64,000 nucleotides of DNA from Microvirga massiliensis. Lineage in GTDB: Bacteria; Pseudomonadota; Alphaproteobacteria; Rhizobiales; Beijerinckiaceae. Position numbers and translations under genes: made by a program. Under the pieces are notes generated by a model, which ran no database searches, had not been told where the DNA came from, and worked only from the letters and a program-made list of their open reading frames with translations. The stretch covers positions 649,201 through 713,200 of the forward strand of contig NZ_LN811350.1 in the NCBI RefSeq assembly GCF_001006805.1, in the 5' to 3' direction. Every line of letters starts with the position of its first letter. The stretch's first letter is position 1. Shown piece by piece: positions 18,313 to 27,859 of the stretch.

Positions 18313-19425
18313 ATGAGTGCCGCCGTTCGACCCCAGCCCCGCCCGGGCGTCCTGCAGATCGAGGCCTATGTGCCGGGCAAGAGCGCCGCTCCGGGCGTGT
18401 CGAAGGTCCATAAGCTGTCATCGAACGAGACGCCGCTCGGACCTTCTCCGAAGGCGCTCGCAGCCCTGCGCGCCCTCGACCATTTCGAACATTATCCGGA
18501 CGGCGCGGCCTCGAAACTGCGGGCTGCGATCGCTGCGCGGTACGGGCTCGATCCCGAGCGCATCGTCTGTGGAGCCGGCTCCGATGAACTCCTGGCGCTC
18601 GTCACGCATGCCTATATCGGCCCGGGTGACGAGGGCCTGTTCACGCAGCATGGCTTTCTCGTCTACCGCATTGCGATTCTCGCAGCCGGGGGGACGCCCG
18701 TCGTCGCTGAGGAACGGGACTATCGCGCCGACGTGGATTCGATCCTCGCGAAGGTGACGGATCGCACCAAGGTCGTCTTCCTCGCAAATCCCAACAATCC
18801 CACGGGAACCTATCTGCCGTTCGACGAGGTGAAGCGGCTGCATGCCGGATTGCCGCCGCATGTCCTCCTGGTGCTCGATGCCGCTTACGCCGAATACGTG
18901 CGTCGCAACGATTATGCGTCGGGTCTCGAACTCGTCGCGACATCCGAGAACGTCGTGATGACGCGGACCTTCTCCAAGATCCACGGACTCGCGAGCCTGC
19001 GCCTCGGATGGATGGTGGGGCCTGCCCATGTGATCGACGCGATCAACCGCATCCGCGGCCCCTTCAACGTCAACGGACCGGCCCTCGCGGCAGGCATTGC
19101 CGCCATCGAGGATGAGGCGCATGTCGCCGCATCGATCAGCCACAACGACACGTGGCTGGCTTTCCTGACGCGGGAGATCGAAGCGCTCGGGCTCACGGTG
19201 ACGCCGAGCGTGGGGAACTTCCTGCTCGTGCATTTTCCGAACGAGCCCGGCCGCACCGCCCGTGAGGCCGACGCTTTCCTGACTTCGCGGGGTCTCGTGC
19301 TGCGGCGGGTCGATGCCTACGGGATTCCGGGAGCTTTGCGGCTGACGGTCGGTACCGAGGAGGCTAACCGCCTCGTCGTATCTGCGCTTCGGGAGTTCCT
19401 GAAGGGAGCGAAGTCTCATGCCTGA
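18313..19425 (+). CDS. hisC: Histidinol-phosphate/aromatic aminotransferase
   Basis: This 370-residue fold-type I PLP enzyme has the cofactor Lys222 in [16 protein letters not shown] and the NPNNPTGT substrate loop. HisC-like enzymes transaminate histidinol phosphate, and copies linked to chorismate mutase and tyrA/tyrC, as here, often work on prephenate or aromatic keto acids. The ATG at 18313 matches the family start; the open frame upstream does not. The stop overlaps the following dehydrogenase gene by 8 bases (ATGCCTGA), so they are coupled. Confidence 0.88.
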   Translation: MSAAVRPQPRPGVLQIEAYVPGKSAAPGVSKVHKLSSNETPLGPSPKALAALRALDHFEHYPDGAASKLRAAIAARYGLDPERIVCGAGSDELLALVTHAYIGPGDEGLFTQHGFLVYRIAILAAGGTPVVAEERDYRADVDSILAKVTDRTKVVFLANPNNPTGTYLPFDEVKRLHAGLPPHVLLVLDAAYAEYVRRNDYASGLELVATSENVVMTRTFSKIHGLASLRLGWMVGPAHVIDAINRIRGPFNVNGPALAAGIAAIEDEAHVAASISHNDTWLAFLTREIEALGLTVTPSVGNFLLVHFPNEPGRTAREADAFLTSRGLVLRRVDAYGIPGALRLTVGTEEANRLVVSALREFLKGAKSHA

Positions 19426-20365
19426 GCGGCTCGGGCCACCCGCGGAGACGCCGCTCTTCCAGCGTCTCGCGATCATCGGCTTCGGCTTGATCGGGTCCTC
19501 GCTCGCGCGCGCGGTACGGCATCTCCGGATTGCGCGCGAAATCGTGGCGATCGATCAGAGCCCGGCTGTGCTCGAGCGCATCGAGGCGCTCGGGCTTGCC
19601 GACCGTGCGACCGGAGACGCACGTGAAGGCGTGACCGGCGCCGATTTCGTGATCCTGTGCGTTCCCGTAGGAGCCTATAGCGCCCTTGCGGAATGCATCG
19701 CCTCAAATCTCGAACCCGGCACCATCCTTTCCGATGTCGGCTCGGTTAAAGGCTCCGTCATTCGGCAGGTGGAGCCGCATCTGCCGGCGGGCGTTCATTT
19801 CGTGCCGGCGCATCCCGTGGCGGGAACGGAATATTCGGGTCCCGATGCAGGTTTCGCGACCCTCTTCCTGAACCGGTGGTGCATTCTCACGCCACCCGAC
19901 GGGGCCGACGCGCAGGCGATCGAGAAGGTGCGCCAGTTCTGGTCTGCCCTGGGATCGAATGTCGAGATCATGACGGCGCAGCATCATGATCTCGTCCTCG
20001 CGATCACGAGTCACGTGCCGCATCTCATCGCCTATAATATCGTCGGCACGGCTGCGGATCTCGAGACGGTGACGCAATCGGAGGTCATCAAGTTCTCGGC
20101 CGGCGGCTTTCGGGATTTCACGCGCATTGCCGCATCCGATCCGACGATGTGGCGCGACGTCTTCCTGCACAACAAGGATGCCGTGCTCGAAATGCTCGGG
20201 CGGCTCAACGAGGACATCGCCCTTCTCGCCCGGGCGATCCGCTGGGGTGAGGGCGACAAGCTCTTCGACCTGTTCACCCGCACCCGGGCGATCCGCCGCG
20301 GGATCATCTCGCTCGGGCAGGAGACGGCGGAACCCGATTTCGGGCGACGACGCGAGACACCCTGA
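19418..20365 (+). CDS. tyrC: Prephenate/arogenate dehydrogenase
   Basis: This 315-residue NAD(P)-dependent enzyme oxidatively decarboxylates prephenate or arogenate on the way to tyrosine. The dinucleotide motif GFGLIGSS (21-28) is near the N-terminus, followed by [11 protein letters not shown], a conserved active-site segment, and [15 protein letters not shown] in the helical C-terminal domain. It overlaps the hisC-type gene by 8 bases. With the chorismate mutase gene they form a compact tyrosine branch. The substrate preference between prephenate and arogenate is not resolved. Confidence 0.9.
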   Translation: MPERLGPPAETPLFQRLAIIGFGLIGSSLARAVRHLRIAREIVAIDQSPAVLERIEALGLADRATGDAREGVTGADFVILCVPVGAYSALAECIASNLEPGTILSDVGSVKGSVIRQVEPHLPAGVHFVPAHPVAGTEYSGPDAGFATLFLNRWCILTPPDGADAQAIEKVRQFWSALGSNVEIMTAQHHDLVLAITSHVPHLIAYNIVGTAADLETVTQSEVIKFSAGGFRDFTRIAASDPTMWRDVFLHNKDAVLEMLGRLNEDIALLARAIRWGEGDKLFDLFTRTRAIRRGIISLGQETAEPDFGRRRETP

Positions 20366-20439
20366 TCGGCAGCGGCAATTGCAGTCGACGATCCGGACGA
20401 TTCATTCTGATCGAGAAACACCATCGCGAGTACGAGCCG

Positions 20440-21480
20440 TCAATATAACGGCGGCAGGCGCAAATTCGGGATCGCGAAGGGGCCGATGAGAACGCGGCCG
20501 TTTTCCAGCTGCAGCGGCGGCAGCGGCGTGAGACCGTTCGCCGGGCCCGTGCCGGGCTCTGGGGCTTGCCCCAGGATGGCACCGAGGAGCGCTCCCGAGC
20601 TGCGATTGCCGGTCAGGCGCGAGATCAGACCCGTAAGGCCGGCGGCGGCAACGTTGAGCTCGCCTTCGAGCCGGTGCAGCTCGTCGAGCTGCAGGCCGCC
20701 CTTGGCCTGGAGCCGGCTCGTGCCTTTGGAGAGAGACAACATCAGGATCTCTAGCTTGCCGTTCGCTTGGCGCCACCGCTCGAGCTCCTGGGCAATGGGG
20801 CGGCCCCGGAAACCCTCCGCCTCGGTGGCCGTGAGGTCGACTGCGAGATCCGCTGCCTCATTGCCGCCGAGCAGCTGATCGAGGAGAGGGAGCCTCGTAC
20901 GGACGGTGCTCAGCGCGACATCATAGGCCTTCTCGGCCGGCCGGCGGGGATTGGGCCGCAGATGAGCCTCGAGGTGCTCGCTTTCGAGTCGCAGCAAATC
21001 CGGCGCGACCCCAGTGATCTCGATACGAGGGCGTTCGGTGACCAGCGAGGCGCGCTGGAAGCCACCCTGGATGCCATGGAAGCTCGTTTCGAGCAGATCC
21101 CAGGCGCCGGTGACGGAGATGGTGTCGTCGCTCAGCCGGAAAGGACCTTCGAGGGACGTGATGATGTGGCGCGGCTTGTAGACCTGAGCGACGGCGAGGA
21201 GGCGGCCGGCCGACGCCGTGACCGGCCCACGCTGGAGTGCGACCGTCTTGCAGGAAACCTCGATTCGGAATGGGTAACCGCTGACGGATCTGTCCTCGCA
21301 GGTCCATTGCCGGCCGGCTGCGGCCTCCACGGCCAGGAATCGATCGATTGCGGAGACAGCACGATCGCGCACGACGAACCATCCCGCGCTCCAGGCAATG
21401 GCGATGAGAATCAGAAGCGTGAAGGGTGCGTAAAGCCAGAACCTGTTGCGACGGGTCGCCGAGATGTCGTTGCTTGCCAT
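20440..21480 (-). CDS. DUF2125 domain protein
   Basis: This 346-residue protein has an N-terminal membrane anchor (about 14-35) and a long periplasmic part with beta-rich repeats (VSGYPFRIEVSC, ITSLEGPFRLSD), which match the DUF2125 family found in alphaproteobacteria. The function is unknown, although the build resembles large lipid-handling envelope proteins such as AsmA. It is convergent with tyrC, 74 bases apart. The ATG at 21480 gives a proper membrane anchor. Confidence 0.85.
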   Translation of the reverse strand: MASNDISATRRNRFWLYAPFTLLILIAIAWSAGWFVVRDRAVSAIDRFLAVEAAAGRQWTCEDRSVSGYPFRIEVSCKTVALQRGPVTASAGRLLAVAQVYKPRHIITSLEGPFRLSDDTISVTGAWDLLETSFHGIQGGFQRASLVTERPRIEITGVAPDLLRLESEHLEAHLRPNPRRPAEKAYDVALSTVRTRLPLLDQLLGGNEAADLAVDLTATEAEGFRGRPIAQELERWRQANGKLEILMLSLSKGTSRLQAKGGLQLDELHRLEGELNVAAAGLTGLISRLTGNRSSGALLGAILGQAPEPGTGPANGLTPLPPLQLENGRVLIGPFAIPNLRLPPLY

Positions 21481-21695
21481 GCAAATCTCCTCTGCGCTCG
21501 ATGGGCAGATTTCTTTAGTCGCATTGTCGGAATCTCACCTGCGCTCCGCGTTGCAGGCTTTTGGCGGTGCCGGCTGGATCCGCCATCCCATGCGGTTGGA
21601 AAATTCGTCCGTGATGTAAAGAGGCCGATACCACCCCGCGCGAAAACGCTATAGCCCCGGATCCCGGCAGAGATCGGGCGAGGACCTCAATCAGA

Positions 21696-22232
21696 ATGGA
21701 CACGACCGGCGCAGGCGCTGCTGATCTGTGGGTGTTCGGATACGGGTCTCTGATGTGGAGACCCGGCTTCCCATTTGTCGAACGACGATACGGCCTGATC
21801 CATGGCTATCACCGGTCTCTCTGCGTCCTGTCCCATGTGCATCGCGGCACGCCCGAACGGCCGGGGCTGGTGCTCGGGCTCGACCGAGGCGGGTGCTGCC
21901 ACGGGGTCGCTTTCCGGATCGCAGCAGAAGAAGTCGCCGGGACGGTCCACTACCTGCGTGAGCGCGAGCAGGTGACGGGTGTCTACCGCGAGCGGCATCT
22001 GCCTGTCCGGCTCGATGACACGCGCCGCATTACGGCCTTGGCCTATGTGGTCGATCGGGCTCACCCGCAATATGCGGGACGGCTCCCGGACACCGAATTG
22101 CTGCGCCTCGTGCGTCAGGGCGAGGGCGTTTCCGGCCCGAACACGGATTACGTCCGCTCGACCTACGAGCACCTGCAGGCGATGGGGGTCGTCGACCCGA
22201 TCCTCGCAGGTCTGGCCACCAAGCTCGTTTGA
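21696..22232 (+). CDS. Gamma-glutamylcyclotransferase, ChaC-like
   Basis: This 178-residue enzyme has the substrate-binding loop FGYGSLMW (14-21) and a WRPGFPF segment typical of ChaC proteins, which split glutathione to 5-oxoproline and Cys-Gly in the cytoplasm. The C-terminus (GPNTDYVRSTYEHLQAMG) also matches. It is divergent from the DUF2125 gene with 215 bases between them. Nothing nearby suggests an operon. Confidence 0.88.
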   Translation: MDTTGAGAADLWVFGYGSLMWRPGFPFVERRYGLIHGYHRSLCVLSHVHRGTPERPGLVLGLDRGGCCHGVAFRIAAEEVAGTVHYLREREQVTGVYRERHLPVRLDDTRRITALAYVVDRAHPQYAGRLPDTELLRLVRQGEGVSGPNTDYVRSTYEHLQAMGVVDPILAGLATKLV

Positions 22233-22238
22233 TCCGGT

Positions 22239-22658
22239 TCAGACCTCGGAGCGTTGTCTGGGGCGCCGTCCGCCGCGCATGAGGTCCCTGACGATCGCTT
22301 CTCGCTCTCCGGCATCGTCCGCAAGGCGGTGAATGTGGATCTCGGTTGCACCCAGATCCCGCGCGCGCGCAAGCCACTCGGCATTACGCGCCTCGCATTC
22401 CGAAGCTCCGATCGCCACGGCTTCCAGAATGCGGGCGTCTCCACCGGGCATCCGCCGCACGGCGAGCATGATGGCTTCGGTCGCGCCAAGTACGCTCGCC
22501 TCATCGGAAAGGGAATGTACGCCGACGACATAGCGCTGGCCCGACCGTCCGCGCCAGGACGTCAGCAACAGACCGATATGCCGCAATCCGGACGCCGCCT
22601 TCAGGCGCTCCTCGCGGACCATCGCGCTCACCATCCGTTCCTCCAGCAGCGACTGCAT
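22239..22658 (-). CDS. Hypothetical protein, no recognised family
   Basis: A 139-residue product from an ATG at 22658, with a G-rich tract just upstream. A TTG four codons earlier is also possible. It is soluble, with a pattern of beta strands and helices (RYVVGVHSL, ATEAIMLAVRRMP, ATEIHIHRLADDAG). It ends 6 bases from the convergent ChaC stop. Codon pattern fits the neighbours, which supports a real gene. Confidence 0.55.
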   Translation of the reverse strand: MQSLLEERMVSAMVREERLKAASGLRHIGLLLTSWRGRSGQRYVVGVHSLSDEASVLGATEAIMLAVRRMPGGDARILEAVAIGASECEARNAEWLARARDLGATEIHIHRLADDAGEREAIVRDLMRGGRRPRQRSEV

Positions 22659-22834
22659 GCCATCCCCCAAACGAATGTTCGTGATTTGTTCTCAACTTAG
22701 CCGGAGGACCGTCGCTGCGTCAAGAAGCGCCTCGCGTCAGAGAGAGGGAAGGGCGCTCGCCCTTGGCACCAAGGCTTGTGAATATCCAGCGCACCCGAGG
22801 CGCGACTGTCGCATGATGGACATGCTGTCGGCCG

Positions 22835-23584
22835 CTATGCCCCTGGCGCCGGGGCCAGCGGACCGAGTTCGCGCAGGCCCTCTTCGAGGAGCCTGTTGGA
22901 GCCTTCCTCGAGACGCGCTTGGAGCTGGCGGAAAAACTCGTCGCGGGGGAGGCCGGGCGGGATCGGGTCGAGCACTTCGACTACGATCGTGCCGGGCCGG
23001 CGCAGGAACTTGCGCCGCGGCCAAAAGAGTCCCGAGTTCAACGCGACTGGAAGGCAAGGAGCGCCGATATTCCTATAGAGATGCGCCACGCCGAACTTGT
23101 AGGCCGGCGGCGCTCCGGGCGGACGGCGCGTCCCTTCCGGGAAGATGAGGATCTGGCGGCCCTCCCGCACGGCCTCGCGCGCACGGAGATTCAGCGCATT
23201 GAGTGCGGAGGACCCGCCTTTCCGGTCGATCGCCACGCTCTGGGCCTTCCAGGCATACCATCCGAAGAGCGGGATCCACATCAACTCGCGCTTCAGGACG
23301 AAAACGGGATCATCGAAGATCCGCAGAAGGGCGAAGGTTTCCCAGAGCGACTGGTGCTTGGCTGCCACGATCAGGCCGCCGGGCGGGATCTTCTCGCATC
23401 CCCGGAACTCCACGCGAGTGCCCGCGACGACACGAAGGAGGAACAGGGAAGAGCCGGCCCAGAGCCGTGCTGCCTGCATGAAGACAGGCCTCGGCAACAG
23501 GAGCGTCGGGCTGATGGCGATCATCCAGACGATGAGATTGAGATAGTAGAGGGTGTTGAAAGCGAGAGAGCGGAAGACGAGCAT
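22835..23584 (-). CDS. plsC: 1-acyl-sn-glycerol-3-phosphate acyltransferase
   Basis: This 249-residue membrane enzyme acylates lysophosphatidic acid to phosphatidic acid. It has an N-terminal hydrophobic region (about 8-30, 44-54), motif I as KHQSLWE with His77 and Glu82 in place of the usual Asp, and motif III FPEGTR at 148-153. The HX4E variant occurs in alphaproteobacterial PlsC-like proteins. It follows ydcF on the minus strand after 171 bases that contain two hairpins, so it may be expressed apart from ydcF. Confidence 0.88.
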   Translation of the reverse strand: MLVFRSLAFNTLYYLNLIVWMIAISPTLLLPRPVFMQAARLWAGSSLFLLRVVAGTRVEFRGCEKIPPGGLIVAAKHQSLWETFALLRIFDDPVFVLKRELMWIPLFGWYAWKAQSVAIDRKGGSSALNALNLRAREAVREGRQILIFPEGTRRPPGAPPAYKFGVAHLYRNIGAPCLPVALNSGLFWPRRKFLRRPGTIVVEVLDPIPPGLPRDEFFRQLQARLEEGSNRLLEEGLRELGPLAPAPGA

Positions 23585-23603
23585 GGGGCCGGGTTGGGAA
23601 GGG

Positions 23604-23647
23604 CAGGCCCGTTTAGGACATTTTCGGCCACATGGGGAACGGGCCTG
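23604..23647 (-). promoter_or_regulatory. Inverted repeat in the plsC leader
   Basis: A perfect 10-bp inverted repeat (CAGGCCCGTT at 23604-23613 and AACGGGCCTG at 23638-23647) encloses 24 bases, just before the plsC start at 23584. It could be an operator, or an RNA hairpin in the 5' leader. No T-run is present. Confidence 0.4.
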
Positions 23648-23731
23648 ACGACAAAGTTCGCATTCTCAGGGGGCCAGGAAGGCCGTTTCGGTGAGTTGGA
23701 AGCTTCCGGGCCGGGGATGCGTGGGGAGATA

Positions 23732-23750
23732 AGCCTGCTCGAAGCAGGCT
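23732..23750 (-). terminator. Terminator-like hairpin after ydcF
   Basis: AGCCTGCT (23732-23739) pairs perfectly with AGCAGGCT (23743-23750), leaving a 3-base loop, TCG on the minus strand. It begins 5 bases after the ydcF stop. The short stable stem fits a terminator, although only TAT follows rather than a long U-tract. Confidence 0.55.
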
Positions 23751-23755
23751 CCTCG

Positions 23756-24538
23756 CTATTCCGAGCTGTCCTCGGTCAGAATCTTGACGGGCTCACCTCC
23801 GAAGAGGGTGGTCGCAGCGGAGGTCTCCGGGTCGCCTTCGAGCAGCCGGCGCAACCGCATCACCACGAACTTCACGTATTCCGATGCGAGAAGCCGCGCC
23901 GTTGCGGGATCGTGCCACCAGGTCGCGGGGTCGAGGTTCGGGGTCACGACGGAATGCGGGATCTTCCGCAGGTTCGGCATCACATGGTCGAGCTCGTCGA
24001 GAGTCCGCGGCATGTGATAGGCCGAGGTGACCACGATGAGTGAGCGGAACCCATTCCGTTCCGCCCAGCGCCGTGTCTCGATCGCGTTTCCGATCGTGTT
24101 CCGCGCCCGGTAATCGAGGTCGACACAACACTCGACGAGGCGACGCTGGCCGGGATTGAGGCGAGCGATCTCCTCCCGGCTCGTGCGCTCGTTGACTCCC
24201 GAAATCAGAAGACGATGGGCATAACCCTGGGCCAGGAGATCGATTGCATCGCCGATCCGCTGGGCGCCGCCCGTCAGAGCGACAATGCCGTCCGCCCGCT
24301 CGGCCGGGAGCCGCTCGAGCCGCTCGAGAGACTGCACGAAAACGAGGAAGCCGATTGCGAAGGCAAGAACGGTGGCCGTCGACGATACCGCGACGCCGAG
24401 GAGCGCAGCGCGCAAGTGACGGCCGGTGCGCCGCGCCGGAGCCGGCACGGCACTCGCCGCCTTGCTCCAGCCCCAACCAAGTGGCTCAGGCATGCGGACG
24501 ACACCGAACGATGCGACGTTGCGCAAATGTGCGTTCAT
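23756..24538 (-). CDS. YdcF/SanA-like DUF218 membrane protein
   Basis: This 260-residue protein has one membrane helix (about 44-70) and a DUF218 domain: DGIVALTGGAQRIGDAIDLL, LLISGVNERTS and VVTSAYHMPRTLDEL. DUF218 proteins of this layout are linked to envelope or peptidoglycan barrier functions, with the enzyme activity unknown. It follows ftsX on the same strand, an arrangement common in Hyphomicrobiales, which suggests a cell envelope role. Confidence 0.85.
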   Translation of the reverse strand: MNAHLRNVASFGVVRMPEPLGWGWSKAASAVPAPARRTGRHLRAALLGVAVSSTATVLAFAIGFLVFVQSLERLERLPAERADGIVALTGGAQRIGDAIDLLAQGYAHRLLISGVNERTSREEIARLNPGQRRLVECCVDLDYRARNTIGNAIETRRWAERNGFRSLIVVTSAYHMPRTLDELDHVMPNLRKIPHSVVTPNLDPATWWHDPATARLLASEYVKFVVMRLRRLLEGDPETSAATTLFGGEPVKILTEDSSE

Positions 24539-24616
24539 GGGAGCGAGGATAGGGGCGAATAGGGCAGCGTGGAGGCAGGTCGCTCGGGAAACCGTGAAGG
24601 CAGGTCATCCGGGAAA

Positions 24617-24730
24617 CCTATGTGCCGTTATCGTTAACAAATCCAACTCGTGGAGCGCGGAAACCAAGACCGTATGCGCCGTTAAGAAACCGGCAGCCGA
24701 GAGCCTATACGCCGTTGTCGCTGAGAAATC
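24617..24730. repeat. Degenerate repeats of the ftsX 3' end
   Basis: Three related stretches lie in the same orientation: 24617-24643, 24670-24691 (partial) and 24704-24730. The last covers the final codons and stop of ftsX. The first and third match at about 20 of 27 positions (CCTAT.CGCCGTT.TCG pattern). The copies look like decayed duplications of the gene end, lying just past the stop. Confidence 0.45.
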
Positions 24731-25688
24731 GCCTGACCGTCACGCGGGAGACGATGCCGGCGATCGCGGAAACCATGAAAGCAATGAGAACAATGATGGC
24801 ATAGCCCCGCCAGCCGATCGAGAAGCTCCCGAAAAGCGCCTCGATCTGGTCACCTGCCGGACTCGCCCGCCAAGCCTGTGCCAGCAGGCCGAACAGGATT
24901 GTCAGAAGGAGCGCCGCCGCAGCCCCGACGATGCTGCCGCGCAGGCCGAGCCGGAAGAAACGCCGCTGGAATTCACGCGCAATGTAGTCGTCATTCGCTC
25001 CCACGAAATGCAGCACTTCAACGACCTCCCGGCTGCCCGCCATGGCGCCGCGGGTGGCGAAGATCACGGCCAGAGCGGCCGCAGCAAGCACCAGGGCGAC
25101 CAGCGCCAGACCGATTCCCACGACGGTATTCGCCATTGTGGACAGGCGCGACACCCAGAGAGCGTGGTCGTCGAGGGACGCCCCTGGAACCTGGTTCCGC
25201 AATTGCTCGCGGAGTTCCGTGAAGTCGGGTCGCGCCTCGTCCGCAAGCTGCAACACGATCAGGCGCGGCACCGGCAGATCGCTGAAATCGAGGCCGGTTC
25301 CGAGCCAGGGCTCGAGCAGCCGTTCCGAGTCCGCCTGAGTAAAGGGCTGGGCGCTTTCGACGCCTGGGACGGCGCGCGCGAGGGCGGCCGCGCGCTCGAC
25401 ATCGGCCTCGATCGGGCGCTGCGCGTTCGGGCGGATCTGAATCGTCACTTCCCGAGTGACGGCAGCCCGCCACTCGGCCGAGCTTGCCGCAACGAGTTCG
25501 GCCCCGCCCGCGCAGAGAGCGGCCAGGAAGGTGAGAATCCCGATCACCGCCGCGAGCGCCCGTCCGCCAGTGGTGTCGACCGGCACGAGCGGCGCGCCAC
25601 GGCGCAGAGTCGCCGGCAGGGGCCGCATTTCGGGAGTTGGCCGGGAGGGTTCCTCTTCCAAGACGTCCTGGTCGTAGATCTCATCCAT
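24705..25688 (-). CDS. ftsX: Cell division protein FtsX (ABC permease-like)
   Basis: This 327-residue protein has the FtsX plan: a cytoplasmic N-terminus, first helix (about 55-75), a large periplasmic domain (about 80-205), then three helices (about 210-232, 258-285, 300-322). FtsEX transmits ATP hydrolysis to peptidoglycan hydrolase activation at the division site. The ATG at 25688 is chosen; a TTG two codons upstream is also in frame. A 209-base gap separates it from ftsE, longer than usual. Degenerate copies of its 3' end follow it. Confidence 0.88.
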   Translation of the reverse strand: MDEIYDQDVLEEEPSRPTPEMRPLPATLRRGAPLVPVDTTGGRALAAVIGILTFLAALCAGGAELVAASSAEWRAAVTREVTIQIRPNAQRPIEADVERAAALARAVPGVESAQPFTQADSERLLEPWLGTGLDFSDLPVPRLIVLQLADEARPDFTELREQLRNQVPGASLDDHALWVSRLSTMANTVVGIGLALVALVLAAAALAVIFATRGAMAGSREVVEVLHFVGANDDYIAREFQRRFFRLGLRGSIVGAAAALLLTILFGLLAQAWRASPAGDQIEALFGSFSIGWRGYAIIVLIAFMVSAIAGIVSRVTVRRFLSDNGV

Positions 25689-25897
25689 GGGCAATCGCCG
25701 CTCTCACGCTCCATCTCGGCAGGATGCCTGCCCTCCAGTGGGGGATCGTGACCCAGCCATAGACGATCCACCGCGACAGGTCGCCCCGGCCGGATCCGAT
25801 CCATGGCGAGGACATCTGCACGGCGACCTCGGCGCTGCGACCCCGCGGGCCCGGTGCGAGCAGCTGGCCAATCAACCGATCTGTCCTTTTCGAGTTG

Positions 25898-26599
25898 CTA
25901 ATCGTCGATGTGGAGTTGTCCATCGCCGAGGACGAGCCGGCGTGCATCGACCTGGTCCATGAGCGTGAAATCGTGGGTTGCGATCACGACCGAGGTTCCG
26001 AGGCGATGCAATTCCAGGAAGAGACGCAGGAGGCGCCGCGCCAGGGGAGGATCGACATTCCCGGTCGGCTCGTCGGCGAGAAGAAGATCCGGACGTACGA
26101 TGAGTGCGCGAGCAATTGCCGCACGCTGCTTCTCACCGCCGGACAGGACGGGTGGGAGGACATGCATCCGGTCTCCGAGCCCGACCCAACGAAGGAGTTC
26201 GACGACCTCGGACCTGTAGCTTGTCTCTTCGCGGCCCTGCACGCGCAACGGCAGCGCCACGTTCTCGTAGGTCGTGAGGTGATCGAGGAGGCGGAAGTCC
26301 TGGAACACGACGCCCATCCGCCTCCGCAGCTCCGTGAGTTCCTCCTTGGAGATGCGCGAAACATCCTGCCCGAACAGGGACACGAGGCCACGGGTCGGCC
26401 GCACCGACAGGAGGATCACGCGCAGGAGCGTCGTCTTCCCCGCGCCCGACGGGCCGGTGAGAAACTGGAAAGAGTGTGGTTCGATCGAGAATGTCAGATC
26501 GCGCAGGACCTCCGGACCCATTCCGTATCGGACGCCGACATTCTCCAGATGGACGGCCGGAGGCCGGACTTCGAATTCGTTCTCGAACAGTGCTTTCAC
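25898..26599 (-). CDS. ftsE: Cell division ATP-binding protein FtsE
   Basis: This 233-residue ABC ATPase has Walker A GPSGAGKTT (49-57), signature LSGGEKQR (152-159) and Walker B LLLADEPTG (172-180). RYGMGPEVL near the N-terminus is typical of alphaproteobacterial FtsE. It partners FtsX at the inner membrane. The start is a GTG at 26599. It is divergent from the zinc-ribbon protein gene with 67 bases between them. Confidence 0.92.
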   Translation of the reverse strand: MKALFENEFEVRPPAVHLENVGVRYGMGPEVLRDLTFSIEPHSFQFLTGPSGAGKTTLLRVILLSVRPTRGLVSLFGQDVSRISKEELTELRRRMGVVFQDFRLLDHLTTYENVALPLRVQGREETSYRSEVVELLRWVGLGDRMHVLPPVLSGGEKQRAAIARALIVRPDLLLADEPTGNVDPPLARRLLRLFLELHRLGTSVVIATHDFTLMDQVDARRLVLGDGQLHIDD

Positions 26600-26666
26600 C
26601 CGAACTTAACCGCGAGGGGACGATAAAACCGGCATGGAGGCTCGCGCCCACCGGCCCTGATTCGCC

Positions 26667-27293
26667 ATGCTCATCGTCTGTCCCTCCTGTGCAAGCGAAT
26701 ATACGATCGATCCGGCGAAATTGGGCACGGACGGGCGGCGCCTGAAATGTGCCATCTGCCGGGATATCTGGTTCTGCCGCTCTGACGGGACTGCGGGTGA
26801 CATGCCCTCCTCGGCCGCGCCTGCGCTCGATGCGGCATCGGTCGGGCCGCCGCAACCGGCTGGCCGGGCCCGGCGGCTCTCGATGCTCGCGTTGTGCCTT
26901 GTCCTCGCAGCCGCGGCTATTCCGGTAGCACCGCTCATTTTCCCCCGCATCGAGGCCCTGGGCGAGGCGCTCGCGGTTCCTCTCACGCTCGACGGGATCG
27001 ACCCGGTTCTCTCGCAGGACGGCCGCGAATTGGTGGTCCGCGGCGTGATCGGCAATGCGGGAAGCCGGGAGCACGGCATCCCGACCCTTGAAATCGCCGT
27101 CCAGAGCGGGGATGAAGAGGTGCTCGCCAGTTCGACGCATGCGCCCCCGAGACCTGTTCTGGGGCCGGGCGAATCGGTAGAGTTCGAGGTCCGAGTTCAG
27201 TCCCCGCCTGCGGACGGGCGCCAAGTTCGGGTTCAGTTCACGCGCTCGGGCCTTGCGGTTGCGTCGCGCTTCCTTCGGGATGGATCCTTATGA
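26667..27293 (+). CDS. Zinc-ribbon membrane protein (MJ0042/DUF3426 type)
   Basis: This 208-residue protein starts with a zinc ribbon of the MJ0042 type: CPSC (5-8) and CAIC (28-31). A membrane helix follows (about 72-92), then a periplasmic beta domain of the DUF3426 kind that ends with ADGRQVRVQFT. Family function is unknown. The stop overlaps the hpt start as ATGA, and the gene sits head-to-head with ftsE. This arrangement is usual in the order. Confidence 0.85.
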   Translation: MLIVCPSCASEYTIDPAKLGTDGRRLKCAICRDIWFCRSDGTAGDMPSSAAPALDAASVGPPQPAGRARRLSMLALCLVLAAAAIPVAPLIFPRIEALGEALAVPLTLDGIDPVLSQDGRELVVRGVIGNAGSREHGIPTLEIAVQSGDEEVLASSTHAPPRPVLGPGESVEFEVRVQSPPADGRQVRVQFTRSGLAVASRFLRDGSL

Positions 27294-27856
27294 CAGCTCC
27301 GCGACGCGTTCGCGTTCTTTTTGACGAAGCCACCATCGCCCGGCGCAATGACGAGCTGGCGCGCGACATCGCCGCCGCCGAGCCCAAGGACCTGCTGGTC
27401 GTTGCGGTGCTCAAAGGCAGCTTCATGTTCGCGGCAGACCTCATCCGTGCGCTCCATCGCGTGGGTTTGGACCCGCAGGTCGAGTTCATCCATCTGTCGA
27501 GCTACCGCGCGAGGACCAGTTCCTCGGGACAGGTGACGATCCTGCGCGATGTGGAAAGCGACGTGAAGGGTCGCGACGTGCTGCTCGTGGACGACATTCT
27601 CGAGTCCGGGCGTACGATCGTCTTTGCGAAGGATCTCCTGATGGCCCGCGGCGCTAGGCGCGTCCTCACTGCCGTTCTCCTGGAGAAGCCCGGCAAGCGC
27701 TCGGTCTCGATCGATGCGGATTTCGTGGGGTTCACCTGCCCCGACGTGTTCGTCGTCGGCTACGGCATGGACATCGCGCATGCCTACCGCCAACTCCCCT
27801 TCGTCGGGGTCGTCGATCATCTCGACAGCGAGCCCGACCTCTTCGGCGGGACGTGA
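27290..27856 (+). CDS. hpt: Hypoxanthine phosphoribosyltransferase
   Basis: This 188-residue purine salvage enzyme joins hypoxanthine or guanine to PRPP. The PRPP-binding motif VLLVDDILESGRT (97-109) and the early LKGSFMFAADL loop (41-51) are intact. The ATG overlaps the upstream stop (ATGA). The cpdR gene begins 3 bases after its stop, so the three genes are likely one operon. Confidence 0.92.
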   Translation: MTAPRRVRVLFDEATIARRNDELARDIAAAEPKDLLVVAVLKGSFMFAADLIRALHRVGLDPQVEFIHLSSYRARTSSSGQVTILRDVESDVKGRDVLLVDDILESGRTIVFAKDLLMARGARRVLTAVLLEKPGKRSVSIDADFVGFTCPDVFVVGYGMDIAHAYRQLPFVGVVDHLDSEPDLFGGT

Positions 27857-27859
27857 GAC

